From NCBI RefSeq assembly GCF_039539965.1, contig NZ_BAABED010000001.1, positions 4,860,779 to 4,924,778 of the forward strand: DNA of 64,000 nt, written 5' to 3'. Every line of letters starts with the position of its first letter. The stretch's first letter is position 1. Below are positions 25,747 through 36,506 of the stretch, piece by piece. The translations under genes and the position numbers were made by a program. The notes below the pieces were generated by a model that saw nothing but the letters and a program-made list of their open reading frames with translations, had not been told where the DNA came from and searched no databases. The stretch is from Arthrobacter methylotrophus (GTDB lineage: Bacteria; Actinomycetota; Actinomycetes; Actinomycetales; Micrococcaceae).

Positions 25747-26979
25747 CTAGCTGGGGTCCTCAGGCCGGCTTCGATACGCGGCCAGGAACGTCGAAACCCT
25801 ACGCACGGCTTCCTCGATTTCCCGGACCGACGGCAGGATGACGAAGCGGAAGTGGTCCGGGGTGGGCCAGTTGAAGGCCGTGCCGTGGGAGACCAGGATC
25901 TTCTGGTCCTGCAAGAGGTCCAGGACGAACTTCTCGTCGCTCTCGATCGGGTAAACCTCGGGATCCAGCCGTGGGAACAGGTACATGGCCCCGGCTGCGG
26001 GGACACAACTCACGCCGGGGATCGCAGTGAGGAGCTTCAAGGCAAGATCCCGTTGTTCGCGGAGCCGGCCCCCTGGCTTGATGAGTTCCTCGATGCTCTG
26101 GTAGCCGCCCAAACAGGTCTGGATGGCGTGCTGCGCAGGAACATTGGAACACAAACGGAGGGAGGCCAGGAGCTCCAGTGCTTCACGGTATTCGGCGGTG
26201 GCGGCATGCGGGCCGGTCAAGGCTACCCACCCGGCACGGTAGCCCGGCATGCGGTAGGCCTTGGAAAGGCCGCTGAAAGTCAGGACGCAAATGTCGTCCG
26301 CCACGGACGCGGTGTGGATGTGCTGGGCGTCCTCGTAGCGGATCTTTTCGTAGATCTCGTCTGAAAACAGGACAAGATCATGCTTGCGGGCTAATGCCGC
26401 GAACTGCTCCAGGATGTGGCGTGGGTAGACCGCGCCCGTGGGGTTGTTCGGGTTGATGATGACGATGGCCTTGGTGCGCTTGGTGATCTTCGCTTCGACG
26501 TCGGACATGTCCGGCCACCAGTTCTGGCCCTCATCGCAGAGGTAGTGCACGGGCTTGCCGCCCGTGAGGGTGACTGTTGCGGTCCACAGCGGATAGTCCG
26601 GCGCGGGAATCAGGACCTCGTCGCCGTTCTCCAAGAATGCCTGCAGCGTCATGGAGATCAGTTCGCTGACGCCGTTGCCGATGAAGATATCCTCGACGCC
26701 GATATTCATCAGGTTCTTGGTCTGGTAATACTGCGAAATCGCGGTCCGCGCCGTGAAGATCCCTTTCGAGTCGCTGTACCCCTGGGCACCGCGGATGTGG
26801 TGGATCATGTCCACCACAACCGACTCCGGCGCCTCCAGTCCGAACGGTGCGGTGTCCCCGAGATTCATCTTGAGGATGCGGTGCCCTTCGGCCTCCATTG
26901 TCTTGGCGGCTTGCAGGATGGGACCGCGGAGCTCGTAACGGACGTTCTGTAGTTTGCTGGAGTGCTGCATCGGGCGCAT
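25747..26979 (-). CDS. class I/II aminotransferase (AlaA-like)
   Basis: The 410-aa fold-type I PLP enzyme has KAIVIINPNNPTGAVYPRHI for the cofactor Asn, LVLFSDEIYEKIRYED for Asp and Tyr, and FSGLSKAYRMPGYRAGWVAL with the Schiff-base Lys. The N-terminus (KLQNVRYELRGPILQAAKTM) matches the AlaA/alanine-glutamate transaminase group. Its main role is probably alanine synthesis from pyruvate and glutamate. Confidence 0.88.
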   Translation of the reverse strand: MRPMQHSSKLQNVRYELRGPILQAAKTMEAEGHRILKMNLGDTAPFGLEAPESVVVDMIHHIRGAQGYSDSKGIFTARTAISQYYQTKNLMNIGVEDIFIGNGVSELISMTLQAFLENGDEVLIPAPDYPLWTATVTLTGGKPVHYLCDEGQNWWPDMSDVEAKITKRTKAIVIINPNNPTGAVYPRHILEQFAALARKHDLVLFSDEIYEKIRYEDAQHIHTASVADDICVLTFSGLSKAYRMPGYRAGWVALTGPHAATAEYREALELLASLRLCSNVPAQHAIQTCLGGYQSIEELIKPGGRLREQRDLALKLLTAIPGVSCVPAAGAMYLFPRLDPEVYPIESDEKFVLDLLQDQKILVSHGTAFNWPTPDHFRFVILPSVREIEEAVRRVSTFLAAYRSRPEDPS

Positions 26980-27047
26980 GGTTGATCATTTCATGTCTGG
27001 CGTCTGACCGCCCGGTGATGACGTTTTGCTGGAGTTTTGCTTCCTTT

Positions 27048-27710
27048 TCACTCCCACCGGATGATGACCGGCAGGCTGCTCGTGTTGGCTGGGACTTCAC
27101 GCTCAGTGCCGCGGACCGCGACGACAAAGTGCTGGAGGTCGTCCGCCGAGGCAAGTACCTCGAAATGGCCCGTGGGATCGCTCACGACGGCGGTGGCTGA
27201 CGAATGCGCTCGGATGTAGGCATCTGGGATGCCTTTGTTGTGGACATCGACCAGCCGGCCGTGGATCCGGCGGGACACCGTGGTGGTCGCGACGAGTGGT
27301 TTAGCGGCTGGAGGGTCGGAAGGCTCCTCGAAGCGGATCCCGACGGGAATGCGGACCAGGAAACCGAGGCCCTGGCGGATGCCTGCATCGTATTCGTCTG
27401 GCTGGAACTCGCCGCTGGAGACCACGGAGTACTGGTTGTGATGCTCGACGGCCAGAAGGAGCTTCTCCATGTTGTCCAATTGGGTGGGGCCATGGCATTC
27501 CACGGCTACCTTCAATTCAAGGTCCAGCAAGGGGCCTTCCCGCCGGGATCGGCCCACCCTGTTCATGGCGACGGTGTGGACGGTGACAGGTGCATCGGTG
27601 GGTTGGCTGGCGAGGGGTTCGGAGCCGTCGTCGAAGCGGACACGCTCTGGCGAAACGGCGTCGGAAAGTATCCCGAGGAGTTCGGTCAACGATGATCGCA
27701 CAACACCCAC
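27048..27710 (-). CDS. DUF4255 (Pvc16)-like protein with a carboxypeptidase-regulatory-like domain
   Basis: The N-terminal 130 residues resemble DUF4255/Pvc16: LLDLELKVAVECHGPTQLDN and EKLLLAVEHHNQYSVVSSGE. The C-terminal 80 residues form a beta-sandwich of the carboxypeptidase-regulatory type (IHGRLVDVHNKGIPDAYIRA and VVSDPTGHFEVLAS). Pvc16-like proteins are sheath-terminator or cap components of phage-tail-like injection systems, but no other tail gene is nearby. The assignment of the N-terminal part is from memory of the family and uncertain. Confidence 0.5.
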   Translation of the reverse strand: MGVVRSSLTELLGILSDAVSPERVRFDDGSEPLASQPTDAPVTVHTVAMNRVGRSRREGPLLDLELKVAVECHGPTQLDNMEKLLLAVEHHNQYSVVSSGEFQPDEYDAGIRQGLGFLVRIPVGIRFEEPSDPPAAKPLVATTTVSRRIHGRLVDVHNKGIPDAYIRAHSSATAVVSDPTGHFEVLASADDLQHFVVAVRGTEREVPANTSSLPVIIRWE

Positions 27711-27755
27711 GGTGTCACCCCACCAAGTGGTCCAGCACAGCCGATGTGGTCAAGG

Positions 27756-28292
27756 TTACTCTTGCACCGCCCTGTGAGTCACCGGAACATCGGGCGTAAC
27801 TCCAGTCGATGGTTCATGGCTTGGCGTGACGTCTTTGCGGGCCGCCACGGTGGCCTCGATGACGCCCTGCAGGAAAGTCATCACGGTGTGAAGTTCTTCC
27901 GGTGAAAGTGCGCCGATGACCGGGCCGATGGCGCTTGCCAGGGGAGAGAACAGTTGACTTCCTGTGGCGCGTGCCGACTCCGTCATTTCCAGATGAACCT
28001 GTCGCCGGTCCTTTTCGCTGCGGTGGCGCGCGAGATGGCCCGCCCGGTCCAGCCGGTCCACGAGCGCAGTTGTTGCCGGCGAGCTCAGGTTGAGCGCTGT
28101 TCGGAGGGCGCCGGGGGTCATGGTCCTGCCTTCCCGGGCAGCGGCGACCATGGCAGCCAACGCATTCAGGTCTGTGCGATGGAGATCGTGACTGCTGCTG
28201 ACGGCCTCTACGTAGCGATCGGTTTCGACCGTGAATTGTTGGAGTAGCCCGAGGAGCGCTGCAGCGGACGGAACGTGCTGATTGTCATCCAT
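27756..28292 (-). CDS. MarR-family transcriptional regulator
   Basis: The 178-aa protein has the MarR winged helix: TPGALRTALNLSSPATTALV as recognition helix and RLDRAGHLARHRSEKDRRQV as wing. It is divergent from the MMPL transporter, and two direct AATTATCYC repeats lie in the shared promoter region. It probably represses the transporter. Confidence 0.87.
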   Translation of the reverse strand: MDDNQHVPSAAALLGLLQQFTVETDRYVEAVSSSHDLHRTDLNALAAMVAAAREGRTMTPGALRTALNLSSPATTALVDRLDRAGHLARHRSEKDRRQVHLEMTESARATGSQLFSPLASAIGPVIGALSPEELHTVMTFLQGVIEATVAARKDVTPSHEPSTGVTPDVPVTHRAVQE

Positions 28293-28309
28293 GAGGCCTC
28301 CTTCAGCCT

Positions 28310-28362
28310 CAAATTATCCCACTGATGTGCCATTGACCAATTATCTCCATCATAGATATATT
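28310..28362 (+). promoter_or_regulatory. MMPL promoter with repeated candidate MarR sites
   Basis: A -35 TTGACC (28333-28338) and a -10 TATATT (28357-28362) are 18 bases apart, pointing to the MMPL gene. CAAATTATCCC (28310-28320) and CCAATTATCTC (28337-28347) are near-identical direct repeats 27 bases apart; the second overlaps the promoter spacer, which would suit repression by the divergent MarR. Confidence 0.5.
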
Positions 28363-28394
28363 TCATCGTGGAAGTAATTGGAAAGGGTGTGGGG

Positions 28395-30575
28395 ATGATG
28401 GACAAAAAACCAGGAGCCGGCAATCGAGGCCGCTCGCGGTGGTGGATAGGAGTGGCTGTGCTTTCGCTGATCGCATGGATGGCGGTCGGTGGAATGGGCG
28501 GACCAACTTTTGGAAAGCTCAGCGAGGTATCCAGCAACGACCAAGCCTCGTTCCTGCCAGCCAGCGCTGAATCCACGGAAGCCCGTGAATGGCAAAGCAA
28601 ATTCACTTCCGGCGGGAGCGTTCCAGCGGTGGTGTTGATCGAGTCGCCGGAGAAGCTCTCACCCCATCAACTGGCTGGCCTGGCGTCCCTTGGCGCCCAA
28701 CTGACGGCTGTCAACGGAGTCAGCCCTTCGGCGTCGGTTGCTGGGCCGATTCCGTCCGCGGATGGGAACGCTGCGCAATTCATCGTCCCGGTTGAGCAAG
28801 GAAACGGAGTCAAAGGGAGTATCCAGTCGCTTCGAGCAAAGGTGGCAGGCTATGTGGCGGAGGCCGGTCTTCCCGCCGGGACGGCCACCTACGTGACGGG
28901 ACCGGCAGGCTTCCTCGCGGACTTGGTCAACGCCTTTGGTGGCATCGACGGGATACTTCTCTTCGCGGCCTTGGGTGCAGTCCTGGTGATCCTGCTGGCC
29001 GTTTATCGATCCGTAGTGCTGCCCTTTGTGGTCCTGCTGACCGCTGTCTTCGCGCTGTGTGGCTCCATTCTGGTGGTCTTTGCCTTGGCGAAGGCAGGCG
29101 TGGTCCAGTTGACGGGCCAGAGCCAAGGGATCCTGTCCATCTTGGTGGTAGGTTCGGCTACCGACTACGCCCTTCTATTTGTGGCCCGATACCGGGAGGC
29201 CTTGGCCTACCTGCCCAACAAATGGTCGGCAGTAGGACGCGCGTACAAGGGTAGCTTCGAGGCCATCCTGGCATCGGGAACAACCGTCGCCTTGGCGTTG
29301 CTCTGCTTGCTCTTCTCGGAATTGAACTCGAACCGTGGGCTCGGGCCAATCGGCGCGATCGGAATCGGCTTTTCAATGTTGGCCAGCCTGACGCTGCTTC
29401 CTGCGGCCCTTGGCTTGCTTGGCAGGTCCGCCTTTTGGCCGCGTACACCGAGGAAGAATCCGGCCAACTCCGACATCCCGCGCGTCTGGAGGCTTTTGTC
29501 CAACACCATCAGCAAGCGGCCCAGGGCCGTGTGGGTGGGCGCGGCTGCCATTCTGGTGGTGTGCGCCTCGGGCCTCCTCCAACTCCAAGCCAGCGGGGTT
29601 CCGCAATCGGATCTCATCCTGAGCAAATCGGAAGCAGTGGACGGTCAGGCGGCGCTCGGCCGGCATTATCCCGCCGGGGCAGGAAGTCCGGTGGTGGTTG
29701 TCGCCGACGAAAAGGCTGCGGATGCGGTCCTTGCGGCTGTCGTAGGCCAGGAAGGCATCTCGGATGCCGCCATGGTGGGCGCTCAGGCCGGTGCGAGCCA
29801 GCGCCCGCCGGGCCAACCCCAGTCGAACAATGCGCCCTTGGTGCGGGACGGCCGGGTGCTGATCAACGCCACGCTGTCCTCGGAGGCGGATTCGGCGAAG
29901 GCTGAACAGACCATCGCAACGCTCCGGCAGAAACTGCATGACGTGGCGCCCGGGACGTTGGTGGGAGGAACGACGGCCACCGCGGCGGATACCAATGCCA
30001 GTGCGCAGGCCGACTTGTGGCGGATTATTCCGATCGTCCTGGCCGTCATCCTGTTGGTGCTGATGGCGTTGCTGCGGGCCGTTCTGGCGCCACTATTGCT
30101 GATCGGCACCGTTGTGCTTTCCTATGCGGCAGCGTTGGGGGTCTCGGCTTGGGTTTTCAACCATGTGTTTGGATTCCCCGGCGCGGATGCCTCGGTTCCC
30201 CTTTTTGGCTTTGTGTTCCTTGTGGCCCTTGGAGTTGACTACAACATCTTCCTCATGACCCGTGTCCGGGAAGAGTCGCTGGGGGCCGGAACCCGGCCCG
30301 GTATCTTGAAGGGGCTCGGTGCGACCGGCGGTGTGATTACTTCCGCGGGGATTGTCCTTGCCGCAACGTTTGCCGCCCTCGGGGTCATCCCGATCCTCTT
30401 CCTGGCGCAGATCTCCTTCATTGTGGCGTTCGGCGTGCTGCTCGACACCACCATCGTTCGCTCGCTCCTGGTGCCCGCCCTGTCTTATGACATCGGCCGG
30501 CGGATTTGGTGGCCCGGGCGTCTCGGCACGGTTCCCGCGGTAAAAGAGATTCAGCGGGCAACCGCGGCTTCCTGA
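28395..30575 (+). CDS. MMPL/RND-family membrane transporter
   Basis: The protein of about 726 aa has an N-terminal helix, an extracytoplasmic domain, a block of five or six helices (residues about 180-370), a second external domain, and a second block of helices near the C-terminus. SATDYALLFVARYREAL and LGVDYNIFLMTRVREESLG are the conserved D-Y-x-(L/I)-F motifs of MMPL proton pathways. Such proteins export lipids, siderophores or drugs. I chose the ATG at 28395 after a G-rich stretch; the GTG at 28368 is an alternative. The 3' end overlaps the convergent epimerase gene by 25 bases. Confidence 0.87.
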   Translation: MMDKKPGAGNRGRSRWWIGVAVLSLIAWMAVGGMGGPTFGKLSEVSSNDQASFLPASAESTEAREWQSKFTSGGSVPAVVLIESPEKLSPHQLAGLASLGAQLTAVNGVSPSASVAGPIPSADGNAAQFIVPVEQGNGVKGSIQSLRAKVAGYVAEAGLPAGTATYVTGPAGFLADLVNAFGGIDGILLFAALGAVLVILLAVYRSVVLPFVVLLTAVFALCGSILVVFALAKAGVVQLTGQSQGILSILVVGSATDYALLFVARYREALAYLPNKWSAVGRAYKGSFEAILASGTTVALALLCLLFSELNSNRGLGPIGAIGIGFSMLASLTLLPAALGLLGRSAFWPRTPRKNPANSDIPRVWRLLSNTISKRPRAVWVGAAAILVVCASGLLQLQASGVPQSDLILSKSEAVDGQAALGRHYPAGAGSPVVVVADEKAADAVLAAVVGQEGISDAAMVGAQAGASQRPPGQPQSNNAPLVRDGRVLINATLSSEADSAKAEQTIATLRQKLHDVAPGTLVGGTTATAADTNASAQADLWRIIPIVLAVILLVLMALLRAVLAPLLLIGTVVLSYAAALGVSAWVFNHVFGFPGADASVPLFGFVFLVALGVDYNIFLMTRVREESLGAGTRPGILKGLGATGGVITSAGIVLAATFAALGVIPILFLAQISFIVAFGVLLDTTIVRSLLVPALSYDIGRRIWWPGRLGTVPAVKEIQRATAAS

Positions 30576-31486
30576 TCCCGCCACCAAGCGACCGTTGCCG
30601 CCATCGCGTCTGCAAACGGTGTCGGCTCCAGTTCCAGCATTGCCTGGCTCGCCGTGGAGTCCATGATGAACGGCCGCTCGAATTGATACAGCATTTCGGC
30701 CAGCTCGCGCATGTCGATCGAGAACAGGCCGAGGGTCCGGAGCAGCCAGCTCGGAACCACGCTCAGCTTCGGTTCTGGAGCGCCGGCCGAGCGGGCGACG
30801 TTTCGCGCGATGCCGCGCATCGTCATGGCCGGTCCCGTGGGGGCGTGCAGCACCGAGTTCCAGAGCTCCGGCTTGTGCGCGGCAGCGATCATGGCCGCGG
30901 CGAGATCCGGGACGTAGGTGAAGGAGTGGGGCTGGTCGGCGCTTGCGAGGACTTGGACGGTTTTGCCCCCAAGGACCAGCGGCACCATGCGCTCGCCGGC
31001 GTGCGCCATGCGGACCAGGGGTCCGAAGAAGTCGCCGGCCACCACGCTGACGGTGTTCGCCGCGTGGCCTTCGCGTGCCTTCAGCAGGGCGGAGCGGATC
31101 CCGCGTTTGCCTCCGGCAGCTTCGCGCGGGCTGCCTTCGGTCATGATCTTGTCCGGCTCGCTATAGGAGTAAAGGCTCTCGGGGAAGACGACGACGGCGC
31201 CTGCCGCCACAGCGGCGTCCATCACCACTTGCTCTGCTTGTGGAAGCTCGGCTGCCCAGGCTTTGGCGCGGTAGGCCGAGCCGTGGATGCAATGAAAAAC
31301 GCCTGTGGCGCCCTCCAAGGCTTGAGCCACTTTGGCCGGATCCGAGACGTCCACACGGCGTTTCTCGATCAGCGCGTGCTCCGGGCCACTGCCGGAGCGC
31401 GTCAGGATGCGCACCCGCTCGCCGCGTTGGGCAAGTTGCTGGGCTATGGTCCATCCGACAGGTCCTGCTCCGGTGACGACGTACAT
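30551..31486 (-). CDS. NAD(P)-dependent epimerase/dehydratase-like protein
   Basis: The 311-aa extended SDR-type protein starts YVVTGAGPVGWTIAQQLAQR, a GxGxxG Rossmann motif. GATGVFHCIHGSAY and VVVFPESLYSYSE follow, but the canonical YxxxK is not obvious, so it may be an atypical NmrA-like or atypical epimerase. It is divergent from a TetR regulator, and a perfect 25-base palindrome lies in the shared promoter region, so it is probably repressed by that regulator. Confidence 0.82.
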   Translation of the reverse strand: MYVVTGAGPVGWTIAQQLAQRGERVRILTRSGSGPEHALIEKRRVDVSDPAKVAQALEGATGVFHCIHGSAYRAKAWAAELPQAEQVVMDAAVAAGAVVVFPESLYSYSEPDKIMTEGSPREAAGGKRGIRSALLKAREGHAANTVSVVAGDFFGPLVRMAHAGERMVPLVLGGKTVQVLASADQPHSFTYVPDLAAAMIAAAHKPELWNSVLHAPTGPAMTMRGIARNVARSAGAPEPKLSVVPSWLLRTLGLFSIDMRELAEMLYQFERPFIMDSTASQAMLELEPTPFADAMAATVAWWRDQEAAVAR

Positions 31487-31515
31487 GGTGGTGCTCGCTT
31501 TCTGCTGGGGAATCC

Positions 31516-31540
31516 ATTCAGAGAGCAGTGCTCTCTGAAT
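31516..31540. promoter_or_regulatory. TetR-type operator, 25-base perfect palindrome
   Basis: ATTCAGAGAGCA and TGCTCTCTGAAT are exact inverted copies around one central G. The site lies 30 bases upstream of the epimerase start and 85 bases upstream of the TetR start, which suits control of both genes. Confidence 0.8.
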
Positions 31541-31624
31541 TCAGGATGAACCTTCCTGGACTGCATGTCAAGAGCGCTGCTCACATTTGTTGCCTATGCT
31601 CTCCCTTATGGCATTCTGGGGTGC

Positions 31625-32350
31625 ATGAACCTCCCTCCCGCCGCAGAGGCCAAACGATCGACTCCCCGGGAGCGTGCCCGGGCCCAAACCGTGGCTGACA
31701 TCATCCGCTTGGGCCGTGAGCACCTTGCGCTGCACGGAGCGGCGGCACTGTCGCTGCGCGCCGTTGCGCGGGATCTTGGCGTGGTGTCTTCGGCTGTCTA
31801 CCGCTACGTGGAGAGCCGTGACGAACTGCTGACCCTCCTGCTGATCGACGCCTATGGCGAGCTCGGCGACGAAGTGGATGCCGCCGTCGACGCCCTCCCG
31901 GCCGACGATTACCGCGGCAGGTTCCTGGCGCTCGGGCTGGCCGTTCGTCAGTGGGCCCTGCGCGAGCCAGCCAGCTATGCCCTCCTGTTCGGCAGCCCGG
32001 TGCCCGGATACCAAGCGCCCGCAGAGCGCACCGCCCAACCTGGAACTCGAGTGATCTACCGGATGGTGGGGATCTTCGACGCCGCCCACCGCGCAGGCGC
32101 CCTGGCCGCCGACGTGGCGCCCGCCGTCGTCGTACCTCCTGCCCTTGCGGCAGACTTTGCGGCCATCCGGGCCGAACTGGGCGTTGCCGTTCCGGACTCC
32201 ACGCTGGCGCGGGGGGTGCTGGTATGGACGTCGGTTTTCGGCGCGGTCAGCTTCGAAGTGTTCGGCCAATACGGGGCCGACACCTTCGTTGCGCGGGACG
32301 AGTTATTTGAGCATCAACTTGAGGTCTTGCTGGGGATCGTGGGGCTGTAG
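31625..32350 (+). CDS. TetR/AcrR-family transcriptional regulator
   Basis: The 241-aa protein has an N-terminal HTH (GAAALSLRAVARDLGVVSSA and VYRYVESRDELLTLLLIDA) and a C-terminal WHG-type ligand domain (VRQWALREPASYALLFGSPV). The ATG at 31625 places the HTH at the usual distance; the frame from 31565 adds a hydrophobic leader with no family support. It is divergent from the epimerase gene and close to the palindrome at 31516-31540. Confidence 0.88.
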   Translation: MNLPPAAEAKRSTPRERARAQTVADIIRLGREHLALHGAAALSLRAVARDLGVVSSAVYRYVESRDELLTLLLIDAYGELGDEVDAAVDALPADDYRGRFLALGLAVRQWALREPASYALLFGSPVPGYQAPAERTAQPGTRVIYRMVGIFDAAHRAGALAADVAPAVVVPPALAADFAAIRAELGVAVPDSTLARGVLVWTSVFGAVSFEVFGQYGADTFVARDELFEHQLEVLLGIVGL

Positions 32351-32371
32351 CCGCTCCCGCAACACGCGTGA

Positions 32372-33187
32372 ATGACAGTGCCCGAAAGGTACAGTGACCT
32401 CATGGCCCGTGGACTTGCTGACATTGGAGCGGAGGGCGTCTTGCTCGCCGGGGCAGGCCGCGCCATCCTGATGCAGATCGCGAATCCGGCGGTGGGGCAC
32501 GGCGTCGCGGAGCACAGCAACTTCGCCGAGCGGCCCCTGGAGCGACTGCGGGCCACGATGACATACGTCTATGCGGTGGTCTACGGCTCGGAGGAGCAAT
32601 TGGCCCAGGTACGGCGGTCCGTGAACCGTGCCCACGCCCCTGTCCGCCGGGCGGCGGACGACGCGTCCAAGGGGTACAACGCCTTCGACGCGCAATCCCA
32701 GCTCTGGGTCGTTGCAACCCTGTATGACACTGCCGTCACCGTCTACGAAAAGGTCCACGGAGCCCTCGACGACGACACTGCGGATCGCATCTATAGCGAG
32801 TATGCGCGGATCGGTACAGCCCTGCAGCTCCCTCCGGAACTTTGGCCCGCCGACCGCTCCGCGTTTGCGCGCTACTGGGACGAATCGTTGCGGAACCTGG
32901 AACCGGATGCCGCCGCTTTGCGGGTTGCCCGCGAGCTCTTGTATCCCACGGGCGGCCCGTTTTTATTGCGCCTCACCATGCCGTTGGCCCGGTTGCTCAC
33001 GGCGGGTCTGCTGCCTTCGCAGCTCCGCGAGGGATTCGGACTGCCCTGGAACGCGCGGCATCGGCGCGGCTTTGACGGCACCATGCGTCTTCTGGCCGCG
33101 GCCTATCCGAAGCTGCCGCAGGGGGTCCGGCACTGGCCGAAGAATTACTATCTTGGCCAGCTCGGCGAGCGACGGGCCGATGCGTGA
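32372..33187 (+). CDS. DUF2236 oxygenase MpaB-like protein
   Basis: The 271-aa protein matches DUF2236: GAGRAILMQIANPAVGHGVA at the N-terminus, the His-containing VNRAHAPVRRAADD, and the YNAFDAQSQLWVVATLYDTA core, plus the C-terminal NYYLGQLGERR. Members are predicted heme-binding oxygenases related to latex-clearing protein and MpaB. It lies 21 bases after the TetR gene on the same strand and overlaps the following fragment by eight bases. Confidence 0.85.
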   Translation: MTVPERYSDLMARGLADIGAEGVLLAGAGRAILMQIANPAVGHGVAEHSNFAERPLERLRATMTYVYAVVYGSEEQLAQVRRSVNRAHAPVRRAADDASKGYNAFDAQSQLWVVATLYDTAVTVYEKVHGALDDDTADRIYSEYARIGTALQLPPELWPADRSAFARYWDESLRNLEPDAAALRVARELLYPTGGPFLLRLTMPLARLLTAGLLPSQLREGFGLPWNARHRRGFDGTMRLLAAAYPKLPQGVRHWPKNYYLGQLGERRADA

Positions 33188-33701
33188 ACTCACCGCGATA
33201 GAGGAACTTATCGACGGGAGCGCAGCCCGTTTCGTAGGCCATTCCCCTGCCCAAGGACTTCGATCCAGGCTCACTGAGTTCACCGTCTTCGGCCTCAAGC
33301 AGGCGTGGGCGTGCGTCTTCGGCGCTTCGCTCCTTGCCGTCATCTTTGCTGCCCACCTTTGGTATCCCGCCGACGCCGCCCTGGCCAGAAACGATTTCAT
33401 GACGATCGCCGCCGTCGTCATCCAAATCGTGATGGTCGCCACGAAGCCGGTGCGTTATGTACTTTCGGGTGTTTCGGCGTCGGCTCCGGATGCCGCTGCT
33501 CCTGTCGTTCCAGCTGGATGGCTGGCGCTTGGTGTCGTCGGAACGCTGCGGGGTCGCCGGAACGCTGCGGGGTCGTCGGAGCCTTCCGGCGAGCCGGCAC
33601 CGTTCCCACGAGTTCGACGCCGGCCGGCGTTCTCCCACGGCGAAATCGAGCAAAATTCCCAGGGTTTCCGCGGTTTCTCGACCCCAGATAGGCAAAGTTG
33701 A
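33180..33701 (+). pseudogene. truncated DUF817 membrane protein
   Basis: The first 90 residues resemble the N-terminus of DUF817 integral membrane proteins: LTEFTVFGLKQAWACVFGAS, a transmembrane helix, and YDLL-like RNDFMTIAAVVIQIVMVATK. After about residue 95 the frame changes to a low-complexity Ala/Gly/Pro/Arg tail that includes a 19-base tandem duplication (33541-33578). DUF817 proteins are normally some 260-280 aa, so about two thirds is missing. The ATG overlaps the stop of the DUF2236 gene. Confidence 0.6.
33541..33578 (+). repeat. 19-base tandem duplication
   Basis: GAACGCTGCGGGGTCGCCG is followed directly by GAACGCTGCGGGGTCGTCG, differing by one base. It lies in the degenerate tail of the DUF817 remnant, upstream of the dnaK promoter. 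Confidence 0.9.
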
Positions 33702-33770
33702 GCGTAACCGACTCAACTTTAGATTGACATTCGAGAGGGTCTGAGTACAGTTGAGTGCAGAACGCTCAAC
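33697..33770 (+). promoter_or_regulatory. dnaK promoter flanked by two HAIR (HspR) operators
   Basis: HAIR 1 is TTGAGC-N7-ACTCAA (33698-33716) and HAIR 2 is TTGAGT-N7-GCTCAA (33751-33769). Each differs from the TTGAGT-N7-ACTCAA consensus by one base. Between them lie -35 TTGACA (33724-33729) and -10 TACAGT (33746-33751), 16 bases apart, so HAIR 2 abuts the -10. A half site (TTGAGTGCTC) follows at about 33781. HspR, encoded at the end of the operon, should repress here. Confidence 0.88.
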
Positions 33771-33861
33771 TAACCGAAGGTTGAGTGCTCCCCGGCTCCA
33801 CACCCTCCACGGGGGTTGCCGGGTGAAATCTCGATCGTCGGCCATTGAAAGGAAGCAACAT

Positions 33862-35733
<1,872 letters not shown>

Positions 35734-35735
35734 CC

Positions 35736-36419
35736 ATGCCTCACCACGGCAATGACGCAGAGCACTCACCTTCCAACAACGAGGGCAAGCACGACGAGCG
35801 TGAAGGAGCCGGTCAGCAGAAGCCAATTATTCGTGACAACCGCAAGGTTGACCCGGAGACCGGGGCCGCGCGGCACCCCCAAGGATCGGCAGCTGATTCC
35901 AACGCCGCTGCCGCCGGGGGCGACGCCCTGTCCCAAGCTGAGGAAATCCTCAACGGCGTACAGGTTCCGGCTGAAGAGTCGGTAGCCCCCGGTGCCGCTG
36001 CGGAAGCAGAGGCCGCGGAACTCCGCAATGACCTCTTGCGCCTGCAGGCTGAGTACGTCAACTACCGCAAGCGGGTCGAACGCGACCGCGCCGTCGCAGG
36101 GGAAATGGCCGTGATCGGCGTCCTGAATTCTCTGCTGCCGGTGCTCGACGACATCGACGCCGCCCGCCAGCACGGCGACCTCGTGGACGGCCCGTTCGCC
36201 GCGATCGCCGCCAAGCTGGAGACCGCGCTCAAGACGTACGGCCTGGAACGCATCGCGGAAACCGGAGTCGAGTTCGACCCCACGATCCACGAAGCACTCA
36301 TCCAGCAACCGGGCGAAGACATCGACGTGGACACCGTCAGCCAAGTGCTGCGCTCCGGTTACCGTTCCGGCGGCCGCGTCCTGCGTGCCGCACAGGTAAT
36401 CGTGGCTGTGCCTGCTTAG
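35736..36419 (+). CDS. grpE: nucleotide exchange factor GrpE
   Basis: The 227-aa protein has a long disordered acidic N-terminus, a coiled coil (LRNDLLRLQAEYVNYRKRVE) and the C-terminal beta domain with FDPTIHEALIQQPGEDIDVD and VSQVLRSGYRSGGRVLRAAQ. It releases ADP from DnaK. It starts two bases after the dnaK stop. Confidence 0.96.
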   Translation: MPHHGNDAEHSPSNNEGKHDEREGAGQQKPIIRDNRKVDPETGAARHPQGSAADSNAAAAGGDALSQAEEILNGVQVPAEESVAPGAAAEAEAAELRNDLLRLQAEYVNYRKRVERDRAVAGEMAVIGVLNSLLPVLDDIDAARQHGDLVDGPFAAIAAKLETALKTYGLERIAETGVEFDPTIHEALIQQPGEDIDVDTVSQVLRSGYRSGGRVLRAAQVIVAVPA

Positions 36420-36430
36420 CATTCTTCGAC

Positions 36431-36479
36431 ATGGCAGTTCGCGGCAGTGATTCGCTAGGACATTGTCGCGAACTGCCAT
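36431..36479. repeat. stem-loop between grpE and dnaJ
   Basis: ATGGCAGTTCGCG and CGCGAACTGCCAT are perfect 13-base arms around a 23-base loop. It lies inside the heat-shock operon, between grpE and dnaJ, where it could process or partly attenuate the transcript. It lacks a T tract. Confidence 0.8.
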
Positions 36480-36506
36480 TGTGGTACACAACGAAAGGAA
36501 ACGCCC

